DNA of 56,007 nt, taken from an uncultured Dorea sp. Lineage in GTDB: Bacteria > Bacillota > Clostridia > Lachnospirales > Lachnospiraceae. The first letter of the stretch is position 1. The number at the start of each line of letters is the position of its first letter. Below, one piece after another: positions 1-8,481 of this stretch. The position numbers and the translations under genes are program-made. The stretch spans positions 1 to 56,007 of the forward strand of contig CAJTVU010000011.1 in assembly GCA_910580235.1 (NCBI GenBank), written 5' to 3'. The notes beneath the pieces were generated by a model. That model had not been told where the DNA came from. It worked only from the letters and a program-made list of their open reading frames with translations, and searched no databases.

Positions 1-84
1 CTTCTCTCTCAAGAATCTTCAGGGCTGTTGTCTATTGTTCAGTTATCAAGGTGCTTATCTCATTATCGCGTCTCACGCGACAAC
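1..84 (-). other. Probable rRNA-operon leader (5' part only)
   Basis: The predicted transcript from the 91-119 promoter covers this stretch with no coding frame. It has a short GC hairpin (arms 66-71 and 75-80, TCGCGT/ACGCGA). It is followed by a CACCTTGATAACTGAACAA-type sequence that I associate with leaders and spacers of clostridial rRNA operons. The rRNA itself is not in the window. The call rests on promoter strength and leader resemblance, so it is an inference. Confidence 0.5.
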
Positions 85-90
85 TTCTAT

Positions 91-119
91 ATGATAACAC
101 AAGCATTTTTCTTTGTCAA
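91..119 (-). promoter_or_regulatory. Strong sigma-A promoter firing leftward out of the window
   Basis: On the minus strand a perfect -35 TTGACA (119-114) is separated by exactly 17 bases from a -10 TATCAT (96-91). Upstream of the -35 lies a long A/T-rich run (about 120-150) that resembles an UP element. This architecture is typical of stable-RNA promoters. Nothing it could drive lies inside the window, so its target is off the left edge. Confidence 0.8.
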
Positions 120-190
120 CACTTTTTGTTATCTTTTTTGTTTTTTTTAACTCCGCTCTATTTCATATCTATTTCTCACTTTGCGGGTTA

Positions 191-220
191 AAAATCCACC
201 ACGTTCCCGCGGTGGAATTT
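191..220 (-). terminator. Hairpin downstream of the CvpA gene
   Basis: A 10-base arm at 191-200 pairs with 211-220 (AAAATCCACC against GGTGGAATTT, one mismatch) around a 10-base loop, followed by A/T-rich sequence on both sides. It lies about 70 bases past the end of the leftward CvpA gene and upstream of the stable-RNA promoter, a sensible place for a bidirectional terminator. Confidence 0.45.
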
Positions 221-291
221 TATAATATCAGTTTTTATCGACAGTGTCAAGGGGGTTCTCATAATTTTTCTATAATTTTCTTCTTGATTCG

Positions 292-1197
292 CTATAATTT
301 GATCGCAAGCCCCATGACTGGATTATAATCATAGATCATTTTCAGAAATCCATTCCCCTGGATCGCCTCATATATTTCTTTTCCAGGAGGAGTCACATAG
401 AGAAGTGTTACGATCACACAGATTACCCAAAGCACCATAAGGGCGCATGCGACCCCGACCCCGCCTCCTATCAGGCGGTTGGCGATCCCAAGCACCGGAA
501 GCTCTGCCACGATGTTCAAAGCAAATATAATTGCCCGCAATATAAGCACTACTAGTATGAAAGTACATAGGAACGCTACAATATGAATAATCAGTTCGGA
601 CAGGAACCCTCCAACATATTGGCCGAATGTCTCCGCGCCCAGCTCCTCATATATCGCACTATTATTATTCGTAGAAAGCAGATCTTTAAACACTTCTGGA
701 AGATCTGCCGACTCGATAGCAGCCACTTGCATATCCCGGGGGATCTCTGCGTTCTCCACCACATCTTCTGCCACGCCTCGGGCTTTCAGGCCGTCCAGGA
801 TATTGCTGGAGATGCCATATTGCGCCAATTGATCCCCAGTTACTCTCTCATTTACAATATCTTCAATACTAATGCCAAATTCGCCCAACGCCTCTTCACT
901 TACGCCCGCAGCGTCTAAAACCTGACGGACGCTTTCTTCCGTGAGCCCAATATTCCCTTCTTCCGCCCGAGATGTAGCCGCCGTCACCATAGCGGCCGTC
1001 ACCTGCTCTTGTATCATATCGTCAAGCGGCGTCATGCGCGTGATCAGCCCTGATACATGAGGCGTTGCAAGCGTCACCAGAACCAAAGTCACCATCGTCG
1101 TCAACAAGGATATGGCAATCTTTACAGCCCCCCTGTATAGTCCGATGGCAAATCCGATTAAAAGAATACCTGCTGCCGTTAACAATACCCAATCCAT
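292..1197 (-). CDS. CvpA family membrane protein with an enlarged central region
   Basis: Predicted 301-residue integral membrane protein. Two hydrophobic segments lie near residues 4-50 (starting MDWVLLTAAGILLIGFAIG). A further set lies in roughly residues 195-275, including the glycine-rich turn before the last membrane span that is typical of CvpA/colicin V production family members. Between them sits a polar, helical stretch of about 140 residues that ordinary 160-180-residue CvpA proteins lack. The start at 1197 is supported by an upstream AAGGAGAAG box. It follows the DUF5711 gene by only 9 bases, so the two are probably co-transcribed. CvpA proteins are loosely linked to envelope homeostasis and secretion; the exact role here is unknown. 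Confidence 0.75.
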   Translation of the reverse strand: MDWVLLTAAGILLIGFAIGLYRGAVKIAISLLTTMVTLVLVTLATPHVSGLITRMTPLDDMIQEQVTAAMVTAATSRAEEGNIGLTEESVRQVLDAAGVSEEALGEFGISIEDIVNERVTGDQLAQYGISSNILDGLKARGVAEDVVENAEIPRDMQVAAIESADLPEVFKDLLSTNNNSAIYEELGAETFGQYVGGFLSELIIHIVAFLCTFILVVLILRAIIFALNIVAELPVLGIANRLIGGGVGVACALMVLWVICVIVTLLYVTPPGKEIYEAIQGNGFLKMIYDYNPVMGLAIKL

Positions 1198-1206
1198 ATC
1201 TTCTCC

Positions 1207-2454
1207 TTATTTTACAAGCCGGACATGCTCCATGCCGTTTGCATTCATCACAATGTACTTGTTGATGCCTGCCACAGGGAATATCTCTAAGATGTGGTGC
1301 GGCATCTCTCCTTTAAACTTCTGTATTCCATTTCTCATGAATATGCTGCACTGCTTTCCGTCATACATGACGACCTGGCTTCCATACAGCTCCACATTGC
1401 TGTAATCTCCTGTGAAGTCTTCAGACATTACCTGCTTCCCCGCACGGTTATAGAGCCGGAGCTCATACCCGCCTTTCCCCTTGTTCTGCAGCACCATCCC
1501 AATATATCTGTCATTGTGGAAAACGCTCTTTATTACTTTATCTATTTCAATGGAGACCTCTTCTTCCGGCGCTTCCTCTCCTTTATAAATAACAAGCATG
1601 TTGTCGCCAACTGCCGCAGACACATTCTGCGACATGAAGAATCCTTCCGCCACCACAATATCTCCATACTCTTTCTCCGCCACCTGGCGATCTGTCGCCC
1701 CTTCCCCTTCTTTCCCAAAGTTATAATAGGCAACTTTCGAGATAATCTTCCCGTCCTGTGTGTTCAGATAGACGACCTGCATCACCTCCCCATCGGGAGA
1801 AATAGACGCATCCATCGGGTAGCCTGTCCCACTCGAAGAAGTTTTATGCTCCACAAGGATATTCCCCGCCGTGTCATAACAGACGATCTGTGGCGTGGAC
1901 TCATTCTTCAGGACGGCGCACACGATGCCCTGCTCCGACACCGATATCCTCTGGATCGGGAGGGTCGTATGTATCTCTCCTTTCACCCCGTCTTTCTGGA
2001 ACACAAAAATATCATTGCCGCCCTTGTCGGCTACCGCCGCGGAAGTGTCATTCCCTTCCACGAACGGATTCTTAATCTGATACGGCTGGTTCCATTGCTC
2101 CTCCCCTTTCTGGTTCAGATACGATATCCCGTCTCTGCTATATTTCAGCACGCCTCCGGCAAACTGCTCATAACTGCCGTTCTGCGCTCCTATATTGGGG
2201 TAAGTGTCAGATATAGACACTGCAGTATATGTCTGTAGATGGATCAGCAGATACCAGGCGGCTGCAAGAGCAAAAATAGAAGACATCCCAGCCAGGGCTC
2301 TTTTCCTTCTCTTCCTCTTGTTGTTCGCAAACTGTAGCTCTTCCTCCCTCCAATCATTCTCTCCAAACGCTCTCGTAGCCCTCTTTATCCTCTTATCCGT
2401 ACGTTCTTTCGACCCCTTCACGACGTGAAAGTTCTTGTTCTTTCGGTGTGACAT
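1207..2454 (-). CDS. DUF5711 family membrane-anchored protein
   Basis: Predicted 415 residues. A basic N-terminal region (about residues 1-55, rich in Lys and Arg) precedes one transmembrane segment near residues 58-75. The rest is a long extracytoplasmic domain with repeated beta-type stretches such as YNRAGKQVMSEDFTGDYSNV and recurring hydrophobic-Asp/Gly turns, suggesting a beta-propeller-like fold. I recognise the overall pattern as the Clostridia-specific DUF5711 family, whose function is unknown. The start at 2454 has a GAAAGGAAT box. It is the first gene of a two-gene unit with the CvpA gene immediately downstream, suggesting a shared envelope role. Confidence 0.7.
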   Translation of the reverse strand: MSHRKNKNFHVVKGSKERTDKRIKRATRAFGENDWREEELQFANNKRKRRKRALAGMSSIFALAAAWYLLIHLQTYTAVSISDTYPNIGAQNGSYEQFAGGVLKYSRDGISYLNQKGEEQWNQPYQIKNPFVEGNDTSAAVADKGGNDIFVFQKDGVKGEIHTTLPIQRISVSEQGIVCAVLKNESTPQIVCYDTAGNILVEHKTSSSGTGYPMDASISPDGEVMQVVYLNTQDGKIISKVAYYNFGKEGEGATDRQVAEKEYGDIVVAEGFFMSQNVSAAVGDNMLVIYKGEEAPEEEVSIEIDKVIKSVFHNDRYIGMVLQNKGKGGYELRLYNRAGKQVMSEDFTGDYSNVELYGSQVVMYDGKQCSIFMRNGIQKFKGEMPHHILEIFPVAGINKYIVMNANGMEHVRLVK

Positions 2455-2486
2455 GTAGATTCCTTTCGCGTTTCATTTCAATTCAT

Positions 2487-2536
2487 GCCCCTGACGGGGC
2501 GGGCGGACTAACGTCCGTCAATGTATAGTAAGTATA
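2487..2536 (-). promoter_or_regulatory. Candidate promoter and double-hairpin leader of the DUF5711-CvpA unit
   Basis: Reading leftward, a TGA-TATACT extended -10 lies at 2539-2531. The transcript would begin near 2525 and then form two short GC hairpins: CGGAC/GTCCG (2504-2508 with 2513-2517) and GCCCC/GGGGC (2487-2491 with 2496-2500). No good -35 is visible, so the promoter is tentative. The hairpins sit about 30-60 bases before the start codon. Confidence 0.4.
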
Positions 2537-2549
2537 TCACATTTTTACG

Positions 2550-3788
2550 TTACGGTAACAACAATTTTTGTCCTATGAAGATGAGGTTCCCATCTGAGAG
2601 CCCGTTCATCTTACAGATCGCCTCCACTTCACCTCTGTCTCCGTATATTTTAATACTGATGCTGTCAAGTGTATCTCCCTTCTTTACTACATAGAAATCA
2701 TTCTCGCTTAACTGCCCCATTGTGTCGGCGGCATTAGGCATATTTGCCATGGCCTCAGCAGCCTCCTCCTCCCCCGAGGCCTCTTCCTTGCTTTCCCTCA
2801 CCTCCTCTGAAACCGGGGCGTCTGACATGCTCTCTTGTGCCTGTGCCTCCTGCACCTGCACTTCGTTTGCCTGCGCCTCCTGCACCTGCACTTCGTTTGC
2901 CTGCGCCTCGCTTACCTGCGCTTCCTCTCCCGCAGCTTCCCTGTCTTCCTCTACGGGTTCTGCATCATCCTCTTTTGCGGCATCGTCCTCGGCCGCTTCA
3001 GTTCCGTCTCTCGGCCTGTTAACGGACTGAGACAAAATCTCCAGCGTATTCTGGACAGATTCCATTTTATCATAATTATTCATGGTTGAGACACCAATCG
3101 CAAGTACTACGATTACAAGGAGAATGCTCGTCACATACAAAAGCCTGGAGCTCTGTCTCTGCTCTCTGTATGCATTCTTCTCTCTTATTGTACTACGAAA
3201 ATCCTTTGCAGCTCGATCCTCAACCACTTCACTGGGTGTAACGCCATTCTGTCTGCGTGTATTAATCATATAATTCTGCATATCGGGATTCTTTTCATAA
3301 TATATGTAATGTCCTCCCATCTGCATTAGCTCTCCGTATTTATACGCGAAGAACATCTCGTCGCTTTCCAGAGAGTCTTTCCATATAAATACGGTATTTT
3401 CTTTTGCGTACATTTTCCCATGTATTTTATTCACACCGCGGTTTAAGCTCATGGGATGCCCGTTTTCCACGAGGCACCAGCCTACGATGTCCTGCGATGG
3501 GAAATATTCTTTCTGTTTCTCTTCCAGCTCCTTTTTTGTGTCTTCATTTATTACGATATCTGTTCCTTTAATCTCTATCTCTTTCATCTGTATAGCGCCT
3601 GATATATAGACCACGGCTTGTCCATCTTTCTCTGTAATGTCTCCTACCAGCGCCGCCGCCTGCGGGCTGTCGATCGCTTTCATGCGTATCTGGCTTAAGT
3701 ATGTGTCCACGTAATCTTCTACATATATTTTGGGCTCGTCACATACATTCCCTATCTGCCTTACATTTTTCGGTAGCTGTCTTTCCAT
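2550..3788 (-). CDS. Membrane-anchored LysM domain protein
   Basis: Predicted 412 residues from ATG 3788, chosen because GAGGTGAGGAT lies directly upstream; longer in-frame starts lack such a site and read like non-coding sequence. The order is: an N-terminal soluble domain of about 215 residues of a Clostridia-type family I cannot name with certainty; one membrane span near residues 220-240; a very acidic Glu/Ala/Gln-rich linker containing two copies of the 10-residue unit NEVQVQEAQA; and a C-terminal LysM motif (DFYVVKKGDTLDSISIKIYG, ending GQKLLLP). LysM binds peptidoglycan glycans, so the C-terminus should reach the wall while the N-terminal domain stays cytoplasmic. It is divergent from asnB. 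Confidence 0.8.
   Translation of the reverse strand: MERQLPKNVRQIGNVCDEPKIYVEDYVDTYLSQIRMKAIDSPQAAALVGDITEKDGQAVVYISGAIQMKEIEIKGTDIVINEDTKKELEEKQKEYFPSQDIVGWCLVENGHPMSLNRGVNKIHGKMYAKENTVFIWKDSLESDEMFFAYKYGELMQMGGHYIYYEKNPDMQNYMINTRRQNGVTPSEVVEDRAAKDFRSTIREKNAYREQRQSSRLLYVTSILLVIVVLAIGVSTMNNYDKMESVQNTLEILSQSVNRPRDGTEAAEDDAAKEDDAEPVEEDREAAGEEAQVSEAQANEVQVQEAQANEVQVQEAQAQESMSDAPVSEEVRESKEEASGEEEAAEAMANMPNAADTMGQLSENDFYVVKKGDTLDSISIKIYGDRGEVEAICKMNGLSDGNLIFIGQKLLLP
2851..2910. repeat. Two tandem 30-bp coding repeats (VNTR-like)
   Basis: Positions 2851-2880 and 2881-2910 are near-identical 30-base units that encode NEVQVQEAQA twice in the linker of the LysM protein. Because the unit is a multiple of three, gain or loss of copies would change linker length without breaking the frame. 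Confidence 0.8.
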
Positions 3789-3942
3789 ATCCTCACCTCG
3801 GCTTGCATATTTTTGTTTATGATAGCATAGCGTATGTGCATATTTTAGCGATTGGTGATGCTCGTCCTTCAAAATTTCCGCCATCTTCCAATGGCTTTCG
3901 ACTGTACCCTGCACCCTTACAAGAGCAGAGCATAAGAAAAAG

Positions 3943-3971
3943 TTGTTTTTATGTATAAAAAAGAATATAAT
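3943..3971 (+). promoter_or_regulatory. Sigma-A promoter of asnB
   Basis: TTGTTT (3943-3948), a 17-base spacer and a perfect TATAAT (3966-3971) lie 31 bases ahead of the asnB start codon. The ribosome binding site GAGGAG follows at about 3989-3994. Spacing and -10 match are close to ideal. Confidence 0.75.
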
Positions 3972-4002
3972 AAGGGATAAACTAATATGAGGAGATTTTT
4001 CT

Positions 4003-5862
4003 ATGTGTGGATTTACCGGATTTATCGGACAGCTTGACGACCGCGAAGGCGCTCTGACCGCCATGATGGACACGATCATTCACAGAGGGCCGGACAGCGA
4101 GGGGAAATATATCGACAACGATGCGGCGCTCGGATTCCGCCGTCTGAGCATTATCGACCTTTCCTCCATCGGCGACCAGCCTTTGTACAATGAAGATAAA
4201 AGCAAAGTTCTGGTGTTCAATGGGGAGATCTACAACTATCAGGAATTAAGACAAGAACTGATCGAGAAGGGGCATACATTTATCTCTAACACAGATTCCG
4301 AGGCTTTGATCCATGGCTTTGAAGAGTGGGGCGAAAAGCTAGTGGAACGTCTTCGTGGGATGTTCGCATTTGTCATCTGGGATATTGGCAAGAAAAAGCT
4401 TTTTGCGGCGAGGGACATGTTCGGGATCAAGCCTCTTTATTATGCACAGATGAATGACACTCTGTTCTTCGGCTCCGAGATCAAGTCTTTCTTAGTGCAT
4501 CCAAAGTTTGAGAAAGTGTTTAATGAGGAAGCCTTAGGAAGCTATCTTTCTTTCCAGTTCGTTCCCACGGACGAGACCTTTTTTAAAGGTGTGTTCTGCC
4601 TGCCGCCAGGGCACTATTTTACTTATGAAGGCGGGAGCTTAAAGATTACTCGTTACTTTGAGCCGAACTTCACAGGAGATTATGGGAAATCTTTTGCAGA
4701 AGCTGTGGAAGATGTGGAAGCCGTCATGAAAGATTCTGTGGACATGCATAAGATTAGTGATGTGGAAGTGGCCTCTTATCTTTCGAGCGGCGTGGATTCC
4801 AGTTATCTGACTTATCTGGGCCAGGTAGACCGCACATTTACTGTCGGATTTGATGAAGGAAAATACAGCGAGATACAAGATGCGAAAGAATTTGCTGCAA
4901 GCATCCACATGAAAAATGACGCGAAAGTCATCACATCGGAAGAGTATTGGGATAGTCTGTCGGACATTCAGTACTACATGGACGAGCCGGTGGCCGATCC
5001 TGCCGCTATCGCTCTCTTCTTCTTAAGCCGGGAGGCTGCAAAGCATGTAAAGGTCGTACTGTCTGGCGAGGGATCCGACGAACTGTTCGGCGGCTACAAT
5101 ATCTACTGTGAGCCTATGGAGCATACGGGGTTTGACAGAATCCCCATGCCGGTGCGCCGGATCCTTGGCAGGCTCGCAGAATACTGCCTGCCCCGCGGCA
5201 CGAAGGGGCGCGGGTTCCTGATGCGCCACGGCAAGACTCTGGAAGAGCGGTATTTTGCTAACGCGACCAACATTTTCACAGAGCGGGAGGCCGCTAAGAT
5301 CCTGAAGAAAGGCTGCAAGCCGTCTATACAGAAAATAACGAAGCCGCTCTATGATCGTGTGAAGGGCAAAGACCCCGTAACGAAAATGCAGTATGTGGAC
5401 ATGCACTTGTGGCTTGTACATGATATATTAATGAAGGGGGACAAGATGGGCATGGCAAATTCCCTTGAAGTGCGCGTCCCCTTCCTGGACAAGAAAGTCA
5501 TGGAATTTGCACAAACACTTCCTGTAAAGTACAAAGTCCAGGCTCCGAGGACAAAAGTCGCTCTTCGAGGCGCCGCCGAGAAAGCCATCCGCAGAAAGAC
5601 CGCCCAGAAGAAAAAGCTCGGATTCCCGATACCAATCCGCGTATGGCTGAAAGAAGACAAATATTATACGCGTGTGAAGGAGGCTTTTACCTCCGAATCT
5701 GCCGAAAAATTCTTTAATACGAACGTATTGGCCAAGCTGCTTGACGATCATAAGACCGGTAGAAATGCTAATGAGAAGACTGACAACAGCAGAAAGATCT
5801 GGACTGTATATATCTTCCTCGTATGGTACGAAAGGTTTTTTGGAACAGTGGGGACGGGGTAA
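4003..5862 (+). CDS. asnB: Asparagine synthase (glutamine-hydrolysing)
   Basis: Predicted 619 residues, normal for the bacterial class-II glutamine-hydrolysing enzyme. It makes asparagine from aspartate, ATP and glutamine in the cytoplasm. The N-terminal glutaminase half starts MCGFTGFIG, with Cys2 as the nucleophile after Met removal, followed by HRGPDSEG and FNGEIYNY motifs. The synthetase half has the ATP pyrophosphatase loop SSGVDSSYL near residue 264 and the SGEGSDELFGGY motif. It is monocistronic, with its own promoter. The last residues (GTVGTG) and the stop codon are encoded inside a palindromic repeat (5849-5884), so the natural C-terminus may have been replaced by the inserted repeat. 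Confidence 0.95.
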   Translation: MCGFTGFIGQLDDREGALTAMMDTIIHRGPDSEGKYIDNDAALGFRRLSIIDLSSIGDQPLYNEDKSKVLVFNGEIYNYQELRQELIEKGHTFISNTDSEALIHGFEEWGEKLVERLRGMFAFVIWDIGKKKLFAARDMFGIKPLYYAQMNDTLFFGSEIKSFLVHPKFEKVFNEEALGSYLSFQFVPTDETFFKGVFCLPPGHYFTYEGGSLKITRYFEPNFTGDYGKSFAEAVEDVEAVMKDSVDMHKISDVEVASYLSSGVDSSYLTYLGQVDRTFTVGFDEGKYSEIQDAKEFAASIHMKNDAKVITSEEYWDSLSDIQYYMDEPVADPAAIALFFLSREAAKHVKVVLSGEGSDELFGGYNIYCEPMEHTGFDRIPMPVRRILGRLAEYCLPRGTKGRGFLMRHGKTLEERYFANATNIFTEREAAKILKKGCKPSIQKITKPLYDRVKGKDPVTKMQYVDMHLWLVHDILMKGDKMGMANSLEVRVPFLDKKVMEFAQTLPVKYKVQAPRTKVALRGAAEKAIRRKTAQKKKLGFPIPIRVWLKEDKYYTRVKEAFTSESAEKFFNTNVLAKLLDDHKTGRNANEKTDNSRKIWTVYIFLVWYERFFGTVGTG

Positions 5863-5884
5863 TTTTAATTTTACCCCGTCCCCA
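5849..5884. terminator. Perfect 14-bp palindrome between convergent asnB and recR
   Basis: TGGGGACGGGGTAA at 5849-5862 is the exact reverse complement of 5871-5884, with an 8-base loop. On either strand it would form a very stable hairpin next to A/T-rich sequence, so it can terminate both asnB and recR. It belongs to the TGGGGAC-type palindrome family also seen at 10563 and 11765. The asnB stop codon is inside its left arm. Confidence 0.8.
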
Positions 5885-5887
5885 ATT

Positions 5888-6484
5888 TTACAATTCTGTC
5901 CGGCCGTCAAGAGCGCGAAGCAGAGTTACTTCATCAATATACTCTAAATCCCCGCCTACCGGGACCCCGCTGGCTATCCTGCTCACTTTGATCCCTGTCG
6001 GCTTAATGAGCTTGCTAATGTACATAGCTGTCGTCTCTCCCTCCAGGCTGGAGTTCGTTGCAACGATCACTTCGTCCACATCTTCCCGCAGCCTTTCCAT
6101 CAGCTCTTTCAGCTTAATGTCTCCCGGGCCGATGCCAAGCATCGGGGAGATCGCGCCGTGGAGCACATGGTAGACTCCGTCATACTTCCCGGTCTTCTCA
6201 TATGCGGCCAGATCCCTCGTGTTCTCCACCACCATGATCGTCTTGTGATCTCTCCCCGGACTGCTACAGATGGGGCAGACTTCTTTGTCGGTAAGCGTAC
6301 AGCACTCTTTGCAGTACCTCACATTCTCTCTGGCCTCTACCATTGTGTCGGCCAGCCTTCTTACATCCTTTTCCGGCATATGTATCAAGTGAAAAGCCAG
6401 CCTTGCCGCTGACTTTGTACCTATACCTGGAAGGCAGGACAGTTCTTCAATTAATTTGCTGATTTGGTTGCTATAGTAATCCAT
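5888..6484 (-). CDS. recR: Recombination mediator RecR
   Basis: Predicted 198 residues, the standard RecR length. RecR works with RecO/RecF to load RecA on gapped DNA. Visible are an N-terminal helix-hairpin-helix region (LPGIGTKSAARLAFHL), a four-cysteine zinc finger (CKECC...CPIC, about residues 57-72) and a Toprim domain beginning MVVENTRDLAAYE. It is the last gene of the pfkA-dnaX-ybaB-recR run, 22 bases after the YbaB gene, which is the usual recR context in Bacillota. Confidence 0.95.
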   Translation of the reverse strand: MDYYSNQISKLIEELSCLPGIGTKSAARLAFHLIHMPEKDVRRLADTMVEARENVRYCKECCTLTDKEVCPICSSPGRDHKTIMVVENTRDLAAYEKTGKYDGVYHVLHGAISPMLGIGPGDIKLKELMERLREDVDEVIVATNSSLEGETTAMYISKLIKPTGIKVSRIASGVPVGGDLEYIDEVTLLRALDGRTEL

Positions 6485-6506
6485 ATCCTACCCCTTTATC
6501 AAAATG

Positions 6507-6860
6507 TCAGAATAGCCCCGGGATCCCGCCGCCCATGCCGCCGGTCAGCTTTGACATAGAAGAGGCCGACTCTGCGTCTGCTTTTTCCAGCGCCTCATTC
6601 ATGGCCGCCACGATTAAGTCCTCCAGCATCTCTACATCATCCGGATCCACTACTTCTTCATCAATGCTTACTTTCAGCACTTTCTTCGCGCCGGTGACCG
6701 TCACCTCCACCGCGCCTCCTCCAGCCGTGGCTACAAACTCTTTTGTCTCCATTTCCTTTGCCTGTTCTTCCATCTGACGCTGCATCCTCTGTGCCTGCTT
6801 CATCAGGTTCGCCATATTCCCCGGCATTCCTCCCCCCGGGAACCCTCCTCTTTTTGCCAT
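6507..6860 (-). CDS. YbaB/EbfC family nucleoid-associated protein
   Basis: Predicted 117 residues. It has a Gly/Met-rich start (GGFPGGGMPGNMANLMKQAQ), a long helix (QRMQRQMEEQAKEMETKEFV), a central beta sheet (GGAVEVTVTGAKKVLKVSID) and a C-terminal helix, matching the small YbaB/EbfC fold that binds DNA as a dimer. Its place between dnaX and recR is conserved across bacteria and suggests a role in replication and repair. The ribosome binding site is AGGAGGAG upstream of 6860. Confidence 0.93.
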   Translation of the reverse strand: MAKRGGFPGGGMPGNMANLMKQAQRMQRQMEEQAKEMETKEFVATAGGGAVEVTVTGAKKVLKVSIDEEVVDPDDVEMLEDLIVAAMNEALEKADAESASSMSKLTGGMGGGIPGLF

Positions 6861-6890
6861 AATAATCTCCTCCTGTTCTTCCGGCGGCCT

Positions 6891-8459
6891 TTATTCATCC
6901 TCCACCGTAATTTCCATATGGATAAGCTGCTCTATATCTACAAAGCTCTCTTCGAACTTTCGCCCTTCCTCTACCTGGCGTACTTCCAACTGGATTTCTT
7001 TTCCTATTTTCTCTTCAATTAGTTCCTGTATCTCTCCTCTATGCTCTTCCGTTCCTACTACTCCGGCGCTCACTGCATCCGGCAGCACAAGCAGCAGACA
7101 GTTCCCCTCCCCGGCGCTTAGGCGCGCTTTCCTAAGATATGTCCGAAGCATGGGAGACGCATCATTGATAAGGCGGCGGAAATCTTTCACTACCGCTTTC
7201 ACATCCGCATTCAGCGCTTTTGGCATAGGGGCTTTTCGTCCCTCTGGCACATCCGCCTCATCATCTTCATATACAGTCTTTTCCTTTACAGGGCGGGCGA
7301 CAGCGCCCTCTTCTATCTGCTTCTCTATGGCGCGTATGCGCTCCAGTAGAGTGTCCTGCTCTGTCTCCATCTGGGGCCTGCACAATTTAATAAGTGTAAT
7401 CTCAAGCAACACCCGCTTCTGGCTTGCATATTTTAATTGGTTCGTAAGATCTGAGAAAATACGGATATACCGCATCAGCGTGTTATTATCCGTCATCTGC
7501 GCCTCTTCCTTCAGCCTTACAAGGTTCTCCGACGACACGTCCAGCACGTCTTCCATCTCCTCGGAGCTCTTCACGAGAAGAAGATTACGCAGATACCATG
7601 TGAAGTCTGACGCCAGCTGAGACAGCTCTCTTCCTTGCATGACCAGCTCATCTACCGTCTGGATGACCGCCTGCACGTCAAATGCCAGAAGCTCCCGCAA
7701 AAGCCTGCTGAATACTTCTGTATCTACTGCTCCCAGCACCTCCAGCACATGATCGTATCTTAGCTCCTGCCCGATATAGAAAGCCGCGCACTGATCTAAA
7801 AGGCTTAATGCATCCCGCATAGATCCGTCGGCCGCCCGGGCGATGTAGCGGATCGCCTTCTCCTCGACTTTCCAGCCTTCTTTATCAATCAGCTCCTGAA
7901 GCCTTGCGGAAATGGTCTCTAAAGATATCCTTTTGAAATCATACCGCTGGCAGCGGCTTAAGATTGTCACCGGAATCTTGTGCGCCTCTGTCGTCGCCAA
8001 AATGAAGATTACATATTCCGGCGGTTCTTCCAGCGTTTTAAGAAGGGCGTTAAAAGCCCCGATGGAAAGCATGTGCACCTCGTCTATAATATAGACTTTA
8101 TACTTGCCCTCCGTCGGCCTGTATGAGACCTCCTCTCGGATCTCGCGGATATTATCCACGCCGTTGTTGGACGCCGCGTCAATCTCGATTACATTCATGG
8201 AGACGCCTGCGGAAATTGCCCGGCACATGTCGCATTTCCCACAAGGGCTCCCGTCTTCCGGGCTCTCGCAGTTTACGGCTTTAGCGAATATTTTGGCCAC
8301 CGTTGTCTTTCCCGTGCCGCGTGTGCCGCAGAAGAGGTATGCATGTCCGATCCGTCCTGCCTTTATCTGATTCTTAAGGGTCGATACGACGGCGTCCTGC
8401 CCTTTCACATCTTCAAACTCGCCCGGCCGGAACTTCCGGTATAATGCCATATACGACAT
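6891..8459 (-). CDS. dnaX: DNA polymerase III subunit gamma/tau
   Basis: Predicted 522 residues. DnaX is the clamp-loader ATPase. The N-terminal AAA+ domain has Walker A GTRGTGKTT (about residues 45-53), a zinc module CESPEDGSPCGKCDMC, Walker B-type IIDEVHML and the SRC sensor/arginine-finger motif in ILSRCQRY. Domain III follows. The C-terminal tau-type region is short and acidic and ends ITVEDE. The start MSYMALYRKFRPGEF is preceded by GGAGTG. It lies 22 bases after pfkA and 30 before the YbaB gene on the same strand. Confidence 0.95.
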   Translation of the reverse strand: MSYMALYRKFRPGEFEDVKGQDAVVSTLKNQIKAGRIGHAYLFCGTRGTGKTTVAKIFAKAVNCESPEDGSPCGKCDMCRAISAGVSMNVIEIDAASNNGVDNIREIREEVSYRPTEGKYKVYIIDEVHMLSIGAFNALLKTLEEPPEYVIFILATTEAHKIPVTILSRCQRYDFKRISLETISARLQELIDKEGWKVEEKAIRYIARAADGSMRDALSLLDQCAAFYIGQELRYDHVLEVLGAVDTEVFSRLLRELLAFDVQAVIQTVDELVMQGRELSQLASDFTWYLRNLLLVKSSEEMEDVLDVSSENLVRLKEEAQMTDNNTLMRYIRIFSDLTNQLKYASQKRVLLEITLIKLCRPQMETEQDTLLERIRAIEKQIEEGAVARPVKEKTVYEDDEADVPEGRKAPMPKALNADVKAVVKDFRRLINDASPMLRTYLRKARLSAGEGNCLLLVLPDAVSAGVVGTEEHRGEIQELIEEKIGKEIQLEVRQVEEGRKFEESFVDIEQLIHMEITVEDE

Positions 8460-8481
8460 CGTCTACACTCCATTTCTATAT

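Noticed and set aside
2722..3030. Ser/Ala/Cys-rich plus-strand frames
   Set aside because: They are antisense to the Glu/Ala/Gln-rich linker and tandem repeats of the LysM gene; composition explains the open frames.
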